This document shows, piece by piece, positions 13,642 to 28,680 of a stretch of 64,000 nucleotides of DNA. The notes below the pieces were generated by a model. It made no database searches and was not told the DNA's origin. It was given only the letters and a program-made list of their open reading frames with translations. Source of the DNA: Ecdyonurus torrentis (taxonomy: Eukaryota > Arthropoda > Insecta > Ephemeroptera > Heptageniidae); assembly GCA_949318235.1 (NCBI GenBank), contig OX439129.1, positions 35,406,527 to 35,470,526 of the forward strand. Reading direction: 5' to 3'. A program made the position numbers and the translations under genes. The stretch's first letter is position 1, and the number at the start of each line of letters is the position of its first letter.

Positions 13642-16600
13642 GTTGTAGTTGGATTTTTTTTTTTAATTTTTTTATTTATTGAGAAAAAGGCGAGAAAAAT
13701 GTGGGGGGAAAAAGAGATAATAATTCTTAATTTAACACAGAAATTATTGTACGGGCAACATTGGTGGTTACAAGAAATTGTACACAGATTTATATATATT
13801 TATATGTATTTTTTTTTACTTGCCTCTAAAAAAAGAAACTGACAATTTTTTTTTAAAGTCATCTTAATTAATTAATTATATAACATTATGCTATATAGTT
13901 ATATGTATAATTAATTCTTCTTTATTAAATTTTGTTTTGTCAACAATATTTTTTAATTAATTAAGAAAAAGATAACTTATTAACAAAATTGTTTTTCTTT
14001 TCACGCAATTTCTTTGTCATTTTTTTTTTAATTAATTAATATTACATTTGTTTGTTATAAATGATGTAACTGCGGAAAGGTAACTATTGTTAACTAGCGC
14101 CATAAATTTGCTATACTAATTGTGACCAAAAAATGTAAGCTTATATTTGTATAGTTAAATGTATTTTTCTGAATTTAAGATGAAACATTTTTCTGCGTGA
14201 AAAGATTTTTTTTTTTCAAAGGCAATTAAAAAAAAAATATTTTTGTTGCAAAGTCTGTTACAAAAGATATCATAAAACAAAACAAAAATCACATTCATAC
14301 ATTACACCCATATTAACGATACCGTAGTAATAATTAAAATTTATATCATTATTAATAATTATTTAATAATGATATACTTATAATATTTTTTTTATGTACA
14401 CACAATCATACATTTAAAAAAATCAAACAAACATTTTTATTATTATTATTATTTTTTACAAAAATTTGTGATAACTTGTATTATTTTCCCATTAAATTTT
14501 CATGAAGTCTTATAAAATATTGCTTTTTGTTTTTAAATTTTTATTTTATTTTATTATTTTTTTTTGAAATGTAATTTTTATACATTTACAAAAAATGGTC
14601 ATGGTTAATCGTTTTTTTTTTTATTACTTTTTTATTTTATAAAATAAAATCTATTGTTTGTTGGATGGATTCAGGGTTTTACATAAATTGCTTTTTGATA
14701 ATATTACGAAATTTTCTCAGGTTTATTTTATTATTTTTTTTTATATATCTTTTAATTTAACAATAATGATTGCATAATTGTTATTATTACTCTCTGAATT
14801 ATAAATAAAAAACATTTAATAAGTTTTTAAATTATTTGAGCCTTTAATATAAATATTGAAACTTTTTTTTTTTAGCTTAAATAAGTCCACTTCCCTATAT
14901 CTAAATGACAAAAAAATAGGAAATGGAATTCTTATGCTAATTTTAAAGAAAAAAAAAATAACCTGAGATCAAAAATACACACACATATATTTAATAAATT
15001 GGATTTGAAAAATTCTTGAAGGTTAAGGGATCACAGATATACAACTTTTTCATTTTTTTTTTCCATTTTCTTTTTTTACAGACAGAGTACACAAAAAATA
15101 TTTTGTTTAATTTTTTATATTCAATAATTATAATAAGTTCGGTAATAATATTACATTCTGAACCCTCTTATACATTCACTCACAAATTCTTATAATATAT
15201 ATTTTTTTAATATATAATATAATTATTTTTTTTTTAAAAATGTCTTACAGGATTTTTAGTTTTAAATAAATTTTGATTAAAAAAACTAACTCAAATTCAG
15301 AAGAAAAAGAGCTATTAGTAACACCATATTTATATTATTTTCTTTATATTATTATATTAATAATTAGAAGATAATTATAGAAAAATCTTTAAGTTTTTTT
15401 TTGTCAACTTTTTATTAAAAAAATTACTCTTTTTATTCTGTTTTAAGTACGTATTTTTTAATTTGTTAAAAAGCCAATTTAAAATGATTCCAATTCATTC
15501 ATTAAAATTATATTCCTCGCATCTTATTATTATATCTGTAATGAAAATTATAACACTTATGAATGAGTTGTCAAAATATAAATCGGCTTTTGAAGTATAA
15601 AAAGGAGTAGTAAATGAGAATGGGTATGAGAATTTTTTTATTAATTACTCTCAAGGACATTGAAAAAAAAAAAATCTTTACTGGGTTAAATATCGTATTT
15701 TTACATTCAATGTTTTCAAAGACATTCACATATTTCATTTCATTATGTCACACCATCAAATTACTTAAACTGAATTTGTGAGATATTTCAATAATCTTGT
15801 TAATCCTCAATCCCTTTTCATTTTAACTACTCTCTTTTTTTTTTTAATTGAAATCTGGGATACCAAATTGTTATTTATCATATCTTTCATTTCATTTAAA
15901 TAAAAACAAAGTCTTGTAATTAATTAATTTGCTTGTTTGAAAATTATAATGATAATAATATCTGTAAGAACAAAAAAAAAAAAAAAAAAAAAAAAAATTT
16001 GTAGTAACAAATACATAACAATCCAACATTACTTCTTTGATTACCAACACTGGTCATAATTAATAATATTTAATTAATAGTACAATAATAATAGTAATTA
16101 ATTAAGAAGATCGCAGTAATAATAAAATATAATTACAGCAATAAAGATCTACTTAACAGACTTTTTTTTTTAAATTTATTTTATTATTTATATATAATAT
16201 GATACAAATAATAATATTGAATTATTAAAAAATAATAACAACTTTTTAATTTAAAAAGAAATGCATTTTTTTTATATAATTGTTAAAAGTATCAAATAAA
16301 GAAACAACTTTCATTATCAGTAAATTGTCTAGAAATTGTTTTGAGTTGTTATTATTAATATATAATCAACATTGAAAAAGAAAACACATTTAATATTTTT
16401 GGGGAAGAAATAATAATATAATTTTTATCAAATACCAAAGAAAAAGTTTTTTTTTTATTAACGTATTCACACGGCATCACAGATTTTTAAGTTTTAAAAA
16501 ATTTGTGTCTTTTTTTTTTTTTGTTTCTGTTACTTTTCTACTTATATATATAGAGTTTTTGTTTGTTTTTATAATATAATTAAATTTAATTATAATAATT

Positions 16601-16700
16601 ATTTTTGTAATTTGATTTCTAATAAATCAATATTACTAAATAAATAATGTTTTTATTATATATTTTTTCGTTTATATATTTATTAATTTTAAATATATAT
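13642..16700 (+). other. T-rich segment, possibly a long 3'UTR
   Basis: About 3 kb with dense runs of 8-13 T, ATTTA/TTATTT-type strings and TTAATTAA pieces, and none of the 40-100-nt (TA)n, (GA)n or (CA)n tracts that punctuate the rest of the window; a 26-nt poly(A) lies at about 15972-15997. On the plus strand the U-rich, ARE-like composition resembles long animal 3'UTRs. AATAAA hexamers lie near its right end at 16621 and 16639. No open reading frame of interest is present. The interpretation depends on the candidate exon at 13588-13641. Confidence 0.25.
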
Positions 16701-16909
16701 AATCACGGGGGTTGAATTTGATTGTGAGGGTTTGCTTCATGATCTGGGCTACACATCACTTTTAATTTTTCTTGATAGTTCTTGTACACACAACACCGTG
16801 CTGCTTTTGCTATGGCAGTTAAAGTTCACTTTCAACTTTACCACTGACGTGGTGCTTCATCGTGACATGTAAGCGCAGTCATTAATGCACGTGACTGGCA
16901 TGTGGATAA

Positions 16910-16957
16910 TCACCATGTGGTTACCCAGTCCAGAGCAGCGTCCTCGGAACCTTCCAT
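16910..16957 (-). CDS. Candidate terminal mini-exon of an unidentified minus-strand gene
   Basis: Within a GC-richer island the minus strand reads ATGTTACAG, then MEGSEDAALDWVTTW and TGA. The acceptor is weak, but no weaker than that of the proven LMO4 terminal exon. The 15-residue acidic/aromatic end is not one I can assign. Frame +2 from the same acceptor stays open longer, so the reading is uncertain. It could also be conserved non-coding DNA. Confidence 0.2.
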   Translation of the reverse strand: MEGSEDAALDWVTTW

Positions 16958-19684
16958 CTGTAACATTACAATAATTTCAAGTCGTTAGTAATTGGAATAT
17001 TATATGGAAATTTTTTTTTATTATTATTTCATTCATGGTAATCCTCAATAATGGCAATCAGTTAATAAAAATGAGATCAACCAGACTTGACTTTTTTTGT
17101 TGCTCGATTATTAAGATGCATCCACATATTCATGAATTTTTTTCAAACTTATTTCCATTTAAAACAATGATATTTAACAATTTGTTAAGTTAAATTATAA
17201 CTTTTTTTTTATTTTATTATTATTATTATTTTTTTTTGTACAACGGAGTTCAGAAATTTTAAGTTATAAAGCTCAATATATGAATAATCATTATTTTAAT
17301 AAACCACCAACCCACCATGGAATTTTTTTTATTTGAGGTAGCCGACATAACCTCAAAAAATGGTTCCAAAATTATTGTTCCTGACTCTTCCCACAAATTT
17401 TAAATAATGGTTTAATAAGAAGTATAAAAAAAAAGTTCTAATAATAATAGTGTATACTAAAAATATGTTCTCACTCTTAGTTTTGGATTGCGAAACGGAC
17501 ATAATAATATATACTTTAAACTTTATACTTATTTTTAATTGACAATACTCTACCATAAAGAGCCAACATTTACTTACATAATTATAATGCAAATGAGAAT
17601 AATAAATGAAATAAAAACAAATTATATATTTAATACATATAAAAAAAATTTTAATAAAAAAATATACAATTTTATATAGAATAAATAATCAATATAAATA
17701 AATGAGATGAGTAATATCATCATGCATGATAAAATTATAACGAAGAGAAGGAGGAGGATAAGATAAACTAACATTGCCTTTAGGTATATATATATATATA
17801 TACGTAAAATACTTCCATGTAACATTTTCTGTATATTTCTCTTTTAGCTTGTTAGCTATATACATCAGTATATAAAGCAACAGACATATACATATACAGA
17901 GAATACATCAAGCTAGCTAAGCAAAACGAAGGCAGGTCAAGCAAAATGTCCAGAAACTTCTCTCTTTCTCTCTAAATAAATATTACTTTGCATAACTGAT
18001 CAACGTAATTGAATAAAGCTCAAATTTATATGTTAAAACATTGAAAAATAACAATCTAACACTTGAAAATACATAATTTAAATTCATATACATGTTCATT
18101 AAGTTATATAATATATAAAAAAAATTTAACTGTTATATTTTTTTTACATAAACTTAGATTAAAAATTAAAGGCTACACTACTAATATCTTATTTATTTTA
18201 TTATTATATATATATGTTTCTATTTTGTTCCCCTAAAATTAAAGTCTCAAAGGAGATAAAAGAAAATCTTCCCTATAGCTTCTTCAATATAAAAGCCAAT
18301 ATTATATCTATTAAATTTGCAGATTGATAAGAATTCAATTATTTAGAGTAAATATCAGTGCAATATAGCAATAAGAATACCAATAAATTTTTCATATATA
18401 TTCGACCATATTTACTTTACAATAATAATAAAAAAAAGTAAACTAACAGTTAGATAAACTTATTAAGAATACAACGTTTACTTTAGATTATACACATTAC
18501 TCTAAAGTAAATATATAAATATATTCCTTATTATCATTTCTCTTTGTAAATATATAGTAATGGTAAAAAAAAAAAAAAAAAAAAAAACTTGTAATAGTAA
18601 ATTAAATATAAATAAAACCATCTAAAGTTAATTTTAAAGTTAAAAATCATGTTAAATTACAAAAGGGTCCATATACATCAGGTATAAAGTTGATTTAAAG
18701 TTTATCTTATGTTTCTTTAGGTTCCAACATTGCAAAATTGAGACAGAGACAGAGAGAGAAAGTCAAAAAAATATTTATATATATTACGCTAGGTAAATTG
18801 TCTTTGATGTATTCCTTATATTATACGTCTAGGTCAACAATTACCTAAGCTCAAACAACATTAAGCAAGTGCATACATTTGAACATTTGAGTAGGAGAAA
18901 TACCTTCTTGTTTTAGGTATACGTATAAAGTATGTATATATGTATGTATGTATATATGGAACTTCAAGTAGCCGCTTCAAACGTAAAGTAACTCGAGTAA
19001 ATTCCCTCTAGGCTAAAAAGATAGTTCTAACATTAAACCATCTAATATCATACGAGTCTCTCTCTCTCTCTCTCTCTCTCTCCCTCTCTCTCTCAGTAAC
19101 GCTCTCTCTCTCCGTATATGTATCTATTTCCCAATACAAATGTACGAAAGCACACTGTAAAAGTAAATTAATAAAATATTAAATCTTTAATTAATAATTT
19201 ATTTATTGATCTATAAGAAGCTTTAAAATTTTCTAATATACAATTTAATTAATCTTCAGAGACCTCTACTTATATATGAAAGGCAGTCGGTACGTAGATA
19301 TAACAGTCTGAAGTGCTTGTGTTGAATACACCAACATTAGTGCAATTTATTTTTTAATTTCTTCAAATTGTAGATAGCAAAAGAATGTTCTTTTTTTAAA
19401 TTCCTATATTTGTTTTATTACATTGTTAGTAAAATTGAAAATAATTATTATTTTTATATATTATTTTATTTCAGGAATTTCCATACTGTCTCATAATTAA
19501 ATTATAATAATAATTACTGATGGGCGTCAATTCTGATATATTTTTTTATAACCTTTTACAATAACAAGTATGTAAAAATAAAATTGTATAAAAATGAGTA
19601 TTTGGATTTTATAATAATAGGTATATTTAAAAAAAAAAAAAAAATGTCGCTTTTTTCATCAAGACCAATATACACATTAAGGAG

Positions 19685-19715
<31 letters not shown>

Positions 19716-20754
19716 CTCTCTCTTGCTTGTAATATTAATTTTTTAGCAGTACACTCCATTTTTTTTTAATCAATCATATACTTTTAAAATGACAATAAAA
19801 TATTTATCAATTAAATACTATAGTCATTATTTTAATGGAGTCATTAAAAAAATAATATACAGAATAAGAATAATGTGTCTTTTTTTAAAAAAAATAAGTT
19901 TTTAATATGATATATTATATTATTTTTATTCTAGGACTTCAATATTTGAGTGATTATATCTCTAATTATCGAGTAAACATCAATAATGTTTTTCATGTAT
20001 AATTTGATACTAAAGTTGTTGAATTATGAATAATTTATATCACTTTGAATAGTTTGAAAGCTTTTATAATATAATTTCATTATATATGTATAGAAAAAAA
20101 AATGACATGACATAACGATTGTAAAATGATAAGTGAAGTACACTGTATAATACATGAAAATATCTAATAAACAATTTATCTCCCTATATAACTTGACACG
20201 CTATATATTTTTAGGGATAAGTAATGTTATTAGTATGGCATATACGTATGTACGGTACATACATTACATACGTGTTTAAATATACAGAAATGAAATAAAA
20301 AAAAGACACACACATAATAATATATACACAATGTTTTAAGGTTAATGTAAATGATTCAAATTTAATACATTAGTTTTATTTTACGAGATATACATATAAG
20401 AAATTTACGTGTCAAATTTTATAAATGAATACTTATACAATTTAATACTTTTTTTTGAGTTACTTTCATAAAATTAATATTTATTTTGTAAAAGACTTTG
20501 AAAAGACGTGGAAAATTTTATTTGATAGTAAAGTTGCAGTAAATTTTTATATATATATATAAACGACTATGTTAGCTCAAGTATTTCTATGGGAAAAATC
20601 GAAGATGAAATCATTAATAAACGAGTACCGTTTTGTGTTTTCCAAAATTAGATTTTTTTTTGTCTAATTTATTGCATTTTATTTACATAATAATAAATAT
20701 ATGAAATATTTCCTATTTACATGATACAAATAAGTTACAGTATAGTTATATACT

Positions 20755-21035
20755 CACTCAAAAAAAGGGTGCATTACTTCATGCAGTTACGAATCCTATA
20801 ACTTATTTGAGATAACACTTTTGAGTTATTATGAGCACCTAAAAGTAATAGCTATGCAAATTATGCAATAGCTATAATTAAAGTTGTTTTGAGTTGTTTT
20901 CAGTTATTTTAGGATATTTTAAGTTAAATTAGCTGTTGTTGATAATTTACTAAAATGCATTATTTTAGCTGCTCATAATAACTCAAATAAGTTAGGAATC
21001 GTAACTGAAGTAATGCACCCTTTTTTTTTTTAGTG
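20755..21035. mobile_element. MITE family A, copy 1
   Basis: An inverted-repeat element with ends CACTCAAAAAAAGGGTGCAT and, from the other side, CACTAAAAAAAAAAAAGGGT; both arms continue through GCATTACTTC...CAGTTACGA and TTATTATGAG. It shares arm sequence with 55070-55338, so it is a dispersed family. Target duplication not resolved. Confidence 0.82.
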
Positions 21036-24000
21036 CTTCGTAATAAAACCGTTTAATTTGAAATATCAAAATAAAATGATGCAATTGTTTACTTATAACT
21101 TACATATTATTATTATAAATTTTATAAGTTAACTTCATTGCTATTATTCATATAATATAAAATATAGGATAATAAAATCTAAAATTACACATCTTTGCAA
21201 TAAAATTCTATATTTAACACCTATACGTTGAAGAATCAGTATAATAATAAAGCAACGATTTTGTCAAAGGAGCAATCATTCATTGAACCTTTTTATTATT
21301 TTTTTTTTTTACCCATTTGACACGTTTTTTTTAAATGTTACTATACTAAAAAATGCAAAACCAATATGACCTTCTAAGCCAAACAATTTTCCTAATTACA
21401 CCCAATTTTTTATCTCCTTTCTCATTCGTTTCTATATAAAACCTTTTACGTGTGTATTAACAAAAAAATTAATAGCTCAATTATTATAACCATCTAACGT
21501 CACTAACAATCAACTTTTTTATTTGTTTATTATCAATTTTATATAATTGTACCCTCAAAATAATATGACATTTAATGTTACGTTGCAACTTTTGATATAT
21601 TAAAAATAATTGACTTAATGTCATTGTCAATTAAATAAAGTAATTAAAAAATATATATAATCGATTTTTTTACGTTAAAAAATAATGAAAATTTTTAAAA
21701 TTGAATGTGTTTAATACGTTATATTGTTAATCTTATTCCTAAATTATAATTATTTAAAGCAGTAAATGAACCATTTTAAAACAAAATTGTGAATGCACAT
21801 CTTATTGCATTAAACAAAAAACATTATTCTCCAAAATGGAAAAAAAAAATGCATGTAAATGAGCACTTATCATCGAACAGTGAAATAAAAATTTGAATAG
21901 CATTTATTTGGAAATTTGCTTTAACCATAGATTCTTATAAACTGGAAAAATGTGTGAAGCAAAAATATTTTTAATACAATATATTAAATTGACATAATAT
22001 TATGTTTTTGAAAATAGCATTTAAACGACCGCATTAAATTTGAAAAATAATATGAACTATATACGTCAGTTCGTATTAACAATATATTATCCAACATAAA
22101 TACTTTTATTATTATTATTATTAAAAAAAGTATGAAAACATATAAATGAGATTGCGTAAACAAAGAGAAATAATGTATATATTTATACAAAACCTTTTTC
22201 ATTCATTATGTTTTCTTTCTTTATTAATTATGTAAAATTTTACACATAAAATTTAACCAAGTATTTTACCCTCATTTAATTCTATTCATATTAAATATAA
22301 TATAGAACTCGGAAAATATTATTTTCTAGAAAACTTTTAAATATAAATAAATTCACTAGAGAATAATAATTGTAAAATAAAATATACAAAAAAATTATAT
22401 TATATATATTATTATTATTTTATCTGTATAGTATGTATGTATACGTAATACTATACGAAAAAAAAAAACTTCATATAACTCTTTACATTTACAATTAATT
22501 AGTGGCCGTGTCTCTATTTATATAAACAATTAGAGTTTCATGAGGCGTGCAATGTGTTAGATGAGCTCATCTACTGTACGATGCCTACATATATTCGCTC
22601 ATTCGTTGCTTTTTCTACATTTTTATTATATATTTTTTTTATTTATATATATTATATGTATTTTACTTTTATTTTATTTGTGTGTGTGTATATTTTTTGA
22701 AAAGGACGGGAATTTTATGCGTTAGTACAGAAAATGTCGAGCAAAACAAGCCCTCATTACTGTTCTCTCTTTCTCTCTCTCTCGCTCTTCGACTAACTAA
22801 CCGGACACCTCCTCATCCCCCTTCAATGTAGTACTGGGGAACAGGAACAAAAAAAAAAAAAAAAAAAAAAAGTAGAAAAAAAAAAAAAAAAAAAGAAACG
22901 AAAAAAATAAAGAGGGTAAAAAAAAATCTAATTGTTTTAGTTCACTATAATCCCACAAGTTAGAGACACTGTCTTCTCTATGAAAATATTTTACGTTACT
23001 TGCATTAAAAAATATATTACGAGTACAAAATTAAAATTATGAAATATAAAAAATAATTACTTGCATGATTAAAAAAGACAAGACAAAGAAAAAAAAATAC
23101 GGTAGTAAAAAAAAAAAAAAAAAAAAAATTAATTAATGTAACAAAAAAAAAGTTAGTAAAATGGTATAATTTAATTAATTGAAATAAGTAATAAAACCAT
23201 ATACTTGACCTTATTATATTTTATATAATTAAAAAAAGAAATATACTTATTCATTAAAATATACATTTTTCATTGCCACATTAAAATCTGCATTCAAAAA
23301 TACAATTAAATTGTCTACATAGTTATATAATATATTTTTATCATATTTTCTTGATATATTTATAAATATATATATTTTTTGGTCCCCTTCAGTCCTATCT
23401 ATTCCTATAGTTAACGAGCAACTACATAGATAGTTAGGTGGCATGTCATACCTCTTAGCACTACACTCAGAGTTGTTTTCTCTCTCTCTCTCTCTCTCTT
23501 GTCTCGTATACAGGCGTTGCATGCACATGTCAAAGAAACTAACAAACCCTCGTAATGTCACATATCATTAACAAACAACACTGTCAAACATCTTGTATAT
23601 TTTTACTTAAGTATCATCACAAAATAATAGGTTCCAAAATAATTACAATCATGCATGACATTTATAGTTACTTATAAATACACTAATTTTTGCTGTAAAC
23701 ATTGACTTTAAACAAAAAAAATTGTCCTAGAAAGATTGTCAGTTCATTTTAAGAATGATAAGTTGATCATTATTGATTTAATGCCAAGATTTAAAATAAC
23801 ATAAAAAAAAAGAAGGGGGATAAGTGTCAAAGAAATGAAGTAAGTATAATATAGAGTGTTGGTTACATTAGGGAAGTACGTAATCTTGAATCAAGTACTT
23901 CTTCAACGTACTTCTTTTTTTTTATAAGTTCCTCATAAACATTTTACTATAATATATAAATAAAGAGAAACTATAGTTCATAATTTTCACATCAGATGGC

Positions 24001-24472
24001 TATTTTAACCATAAATATTTATTAAATAATAATTTATATAATAATTATTATTTTTAAAACTATAATATTTTTTTTTATATATATTTCTTTCATTTCTATC
24101 AAAAATAGAATTTCAAATGTCATATGGTCAAAATTTAAACATGATTAAAAAATGAATCCATTATGCACGCACTGTTTAATAATTTATATATTTTTAAGAC
24201 AAGAACATGACGTTTTAGATGGACATAGAAATTAGAGATGTATGGTTAAGTATCATAACTTCGTGACTACTGTATGACATTTCATTACGCATTAAAAAAA
24301 AAAAACATGTAGACAAGTTCTTATTTTGATAACATTAAAACATTTATATGTAAATATATGTACATGTATATTTTTTGTTCAGGGAAAAAAAATATATTAT
24401 TTTGTTAAAAAGATATTAAATATAATTTAATACCACTTATATATAATTTTTTTATGAATGTGTAACAATAAA

Positions 24473-24498
24473 AAAATCATGTAACAACATGATTTTTT
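24473..24498. repeat. Perfect short hairpin
   Basis: AAAAATCATG-TAACAA-CATGATTTTT: a stem of at least 10 bp with a 6-nt loop in AT-rich spacer. No function assigned. Confidence 0.6.
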
Positions 24499-24987
24499 AC
24501 AATGATAAAAAACAAAGAATTATAATAATATTAATATTTAAATAAAATTATCATATAGATATGTATTATAATTTGTCACTTATTATATGAGTAGCTATTT
24601 TGTTATTTTTATCTTTTATATAATACATAACATGATGAATACTTGTGAGGAAAAAAAAAAAAAAAAAAAAAAAAAAAACTGGGTGTGGGAGGGTAAAGAA
24701 TTTATCATTCAAGCTCACGCGTTGTTATAGTATAGGAAGTGTCCCTCGGACTAACTATAACTACCCTCATTGATATCAAACACGTACACATACATATAGA
24801 ATTAAAGTCTAAAATCCAACTTTTCAACGTCATAATTTTATGTAAATTGAAGTATAATTATGACTATCGCGCATATTTTGACAATTTAGATATTTTATAA
24901 CCTATTTCGTTATGCTAATTTAAATTTAATTATAAGATTTATATTATTATTATTAACTTTTTTTTTCATGTGACTTATTCATGCAAT

Positions 24988-25088
<101 letters not shown>

Positions 25089-25592
25089 TTATATAATATA
25101 ATATTTCAAAAAATTTGTTCTTATTAGTATTGATTTAACATTTTAATCATTTTATATAATATTTATACTTGTTATTTTATCAAATTTAAGCTAAAATTCT
25201 TTTACATTTAAAAAGAAAGTAAAATAAGAATGTTAAATTTACGTGCAGTTATTAGCAGTACATTATAAGTACATATCAAACAAAATGTAATAAAATATTG
25301 GATTAAAAAAAAACATATTACACAGCAAAAAAACTTCTAATCATATATAGAAAATAATGCAGCTGAAATCATCATCAATTTATGTAATAACTGAAATTTA
25401 TGTTATGTGACAAGATTTTGAATCAAGGCCTCTTGGTGAAACATTCATAAATTTGAAATATGTACCATTGTTATTTTGACATGAAAAAAAAAAAAAAAAA
25501 AAAAAAACTATTTCAAAATTATAATAATAATAATAAATTGCACTCAAACAAACAATTTTCAGGTCAATAAACCTGTTATTTTCCAAATTCCT

Positions 25593-25696
<104 letters not shown>

Positions 25697-28628
25697 CAGT
25701 ATGTTATGAAAATTTTGATGAGTTTCGAAATAAGGTTGAAAGAAACGTTTTAAGAATGATATCTTGGCATCTTCTTATGACGCTGGGAAAAAAAAGTAGA
25801 TAAAATTAAATTTTATTTGAGTCAAGTTTATTCAAATATCTATTTTTAACACGTCTACCGTTGCATAAGAATTTTCTTCCTACACCAAATAAATCAAGGC
25901 ACGTGTCTTTTTCAATTGAAAGAATACTGGAACTCAAAAATATAAAAAAGATTGGAATTTCCTAACATTGTTGTTGTTTTATATTTGTATTTAAGAACTT
26001 TTTGATACGGTACACAATATCTATTAAAATAAATAAAACAAATCACAATAATTAATTGAACAACGTGGAACTGAATGCAAAATCACAAAATTTGCTATTT
26101 TAAAATTTAAATCTCTACACTTGTGATTAATTTTTAGTTTACATGTATAGGGTGTGTGCGCATGACGCCATTCTGAATGCTTTTCAATGCTCTTCTTGAG
26201 CAATAAATAACATTGCTCAGCATAGGACAAACGTAGTTTTTGGCTATTTTCTTTGGAAAATAAGCTATTTCTTTTGGTTATAGTAATATTATTTTTCTTG
26301 CATATACTTGAAAAACTTATTCAACCTTTTAACAGCATCAATACTCTCATAAATATTGCGAAGTATTTTTAAACTGGCAAAACGAGCCATTTTTTTACAT
26401 ACTGGCCCATATTATTTAGCGCTCACTTATGGTGTCGACTTTAACATGAATGAAACCACCCTATAGAAATAGGATTACTTGAGTAGAAAATATAAACAAT
26501 AAGATTTGTTTTATACACACATGACGAATAATTTTAATGTAATGACAATTGAAGTAAGTTTACACTTGCCGGTGAGTGTGTATATATATAAGCAAAGTTT
26601 ACTGAGGTACCAATTGACTTTCCTGGTGAATTATTCAACGGGGACAAATTCTTACCATGGAGAGAGAGAGAGGGGTTGAATATGTCAGCACGCGACTTAA
26701 CGTTAAGTGTACTTCGTCACGATATAATATTATATACCTTTATATTATAATAGTCACCACACGCATTTCAAAAAATAATAATAATAATATAAAGCAAAAA
26801 TATAATATTGTGTTTTGGAAATCTCACATTATGTGTTAAATAATAGACATTTTTGTTGAATATTAAAAACAAAACTAATGTATGCTATAACTTATATATA
26901 AAATAGAAGAAAATTACCCTTTTTTATCGTATACACTATACATTATTATTTTATATTTATACTATTATTGTATAACCTTTTTTAAGAAAATTAAAATTTA
27001 TGTTGTAAAATAAATTTATTAAATTAAACCTCAATATTATACTATAATTAAATATAGCACTTATCTGCTTATTTCTGCAAATTAATTCCTCTGATATAGA
27101 ATTATGTATATATAGTCACTGTTTATTTGATTTATGCTAGAGCTGTCATTATATTGACTCACATTGGATGCGCTAGTTCATATATAATACTGAACTCGTA
27201 ATATATCTATTCCATACCCATAGCACAGGCTTAGAAAGCTATTTATATTATAACAACTTTTCATTAACCTAAAGGGCTACTGTGAACTCAAAACAAATGA
27301 AGAGAATAAATAGAATACTGTACATATACACGTAAACCTAGTGCCACCAATTGGGGTTGACAAAAATTGTAAAATAGGTAACTTCTGGAATTCATGTAGT
27401 CAACAATTCTAGATTAAACAATAGAAATTGTAAAATGGGTTGCCTGCTTTACCACTTTTCTTCCCAGTTGTTATATATATGAGACTGCAGAGAGTTGTTA
27501 AGGAATACAAATATGTGTATGTATGGTCCTATCAAAAAAAAAATAATAATAATAAAAAGTAAAAAAAAAAAAAAAAAAAAGTGTTTTTTAATAAAGACGA
27601 TTATTTATTTATCAAAACAGAGATATTTTGTTTTAAGTATAGTAGCTCTTAAAATTTGGAAATTCCAAGTTTTATAGTATATTAAAAATTTACATGATAA
27701 GTATATAATATATTATGTTTTCTACTTTTATAGTGTCTCTATTAATTATACATCAACTAGCATACTAATAACAATTTTTTTTTTATTCTATTGTTATGAA
27801 ACTCTTTTAAAACCATCAAGTTTCATATTACACATATTTGTAAATGGTATTGAAGTGCAAGGAAAAAGCACTTGCGGTTCTAATACATGCTCTGGTAATG
27901 AGACTTTTACATGCTACCAGATATGAGCAAACCATACCATAAGAAAAGTATATTACACTGAACCAACATATAACCCTTTTTCTACGCCATAAGCATAAAA
28001 CTTTACTCGTATAACTTTAATCAAAGAATTTTCTAAATTAAAAACATTTATTATTAATTTTTTTTTTATGTTTATTAATTTATTGTGTCATACCGCAAAA
28101 AATATATATATAGAAAAAAAATTATATAAATTAATTTTATGCGATAATGAAGTTAAAAAAAAAGTCATGTTTATATTTAATTTGATGTCGAGTTTATTTT
28201 TAGTCAAATTTTTTTAAAGTGTTAAATTTAATATAATATTTTTTTTAAAACATGCGAACCTGTGGTTTTAGAAAGTGTGAATTATAATACACAGATTTTT
28301 TTTTTCTAAATTATTATATTCTTTTATCAAAAGCTTTTTCTTTTGTAATAATAAAGTCAAAGCAATCCAATTAAATGATTTTTATTTTAATTCTCTGCTT
28401 AAGATCTTATAGTTTTCAAATGAAAGTAATTATTATTTTGTTATGAAAGTCATTAAAATCTATTGATTTTTTTTCTTTCTTATTACTTTTTTTTTTTTGA
28501 AAAATATAATTTTTATAACACGTGACGCCTCAACAAGAACAAAAGTGTACGCAATAATCAGTTTACACGAATGCATTGTACTAGAAATGAAAGAAAAAGA
28601 CATGAACTAGCACGACGTGGAGCCTAAG

Positions 28629-28633
<5 letters not shown>

Positions 28634-28676
<43 letters not shown>
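28634..28676. repeat. (GA)n microsatellite
   Basis: GA repeat; a second one in the same orientation lies at 28919-28966. Confidence 0.95.

Positions 28677-28680
<4 letters not shown>

Noticed and set aside
26024..26230. 68-codon minus-strand ORF starting MSYAEQCYLL
   Set aside because: Looks slightly more protein-like than most, but I recognise no family and see no splice sites or partner exons; kept only as a low-interest patch.
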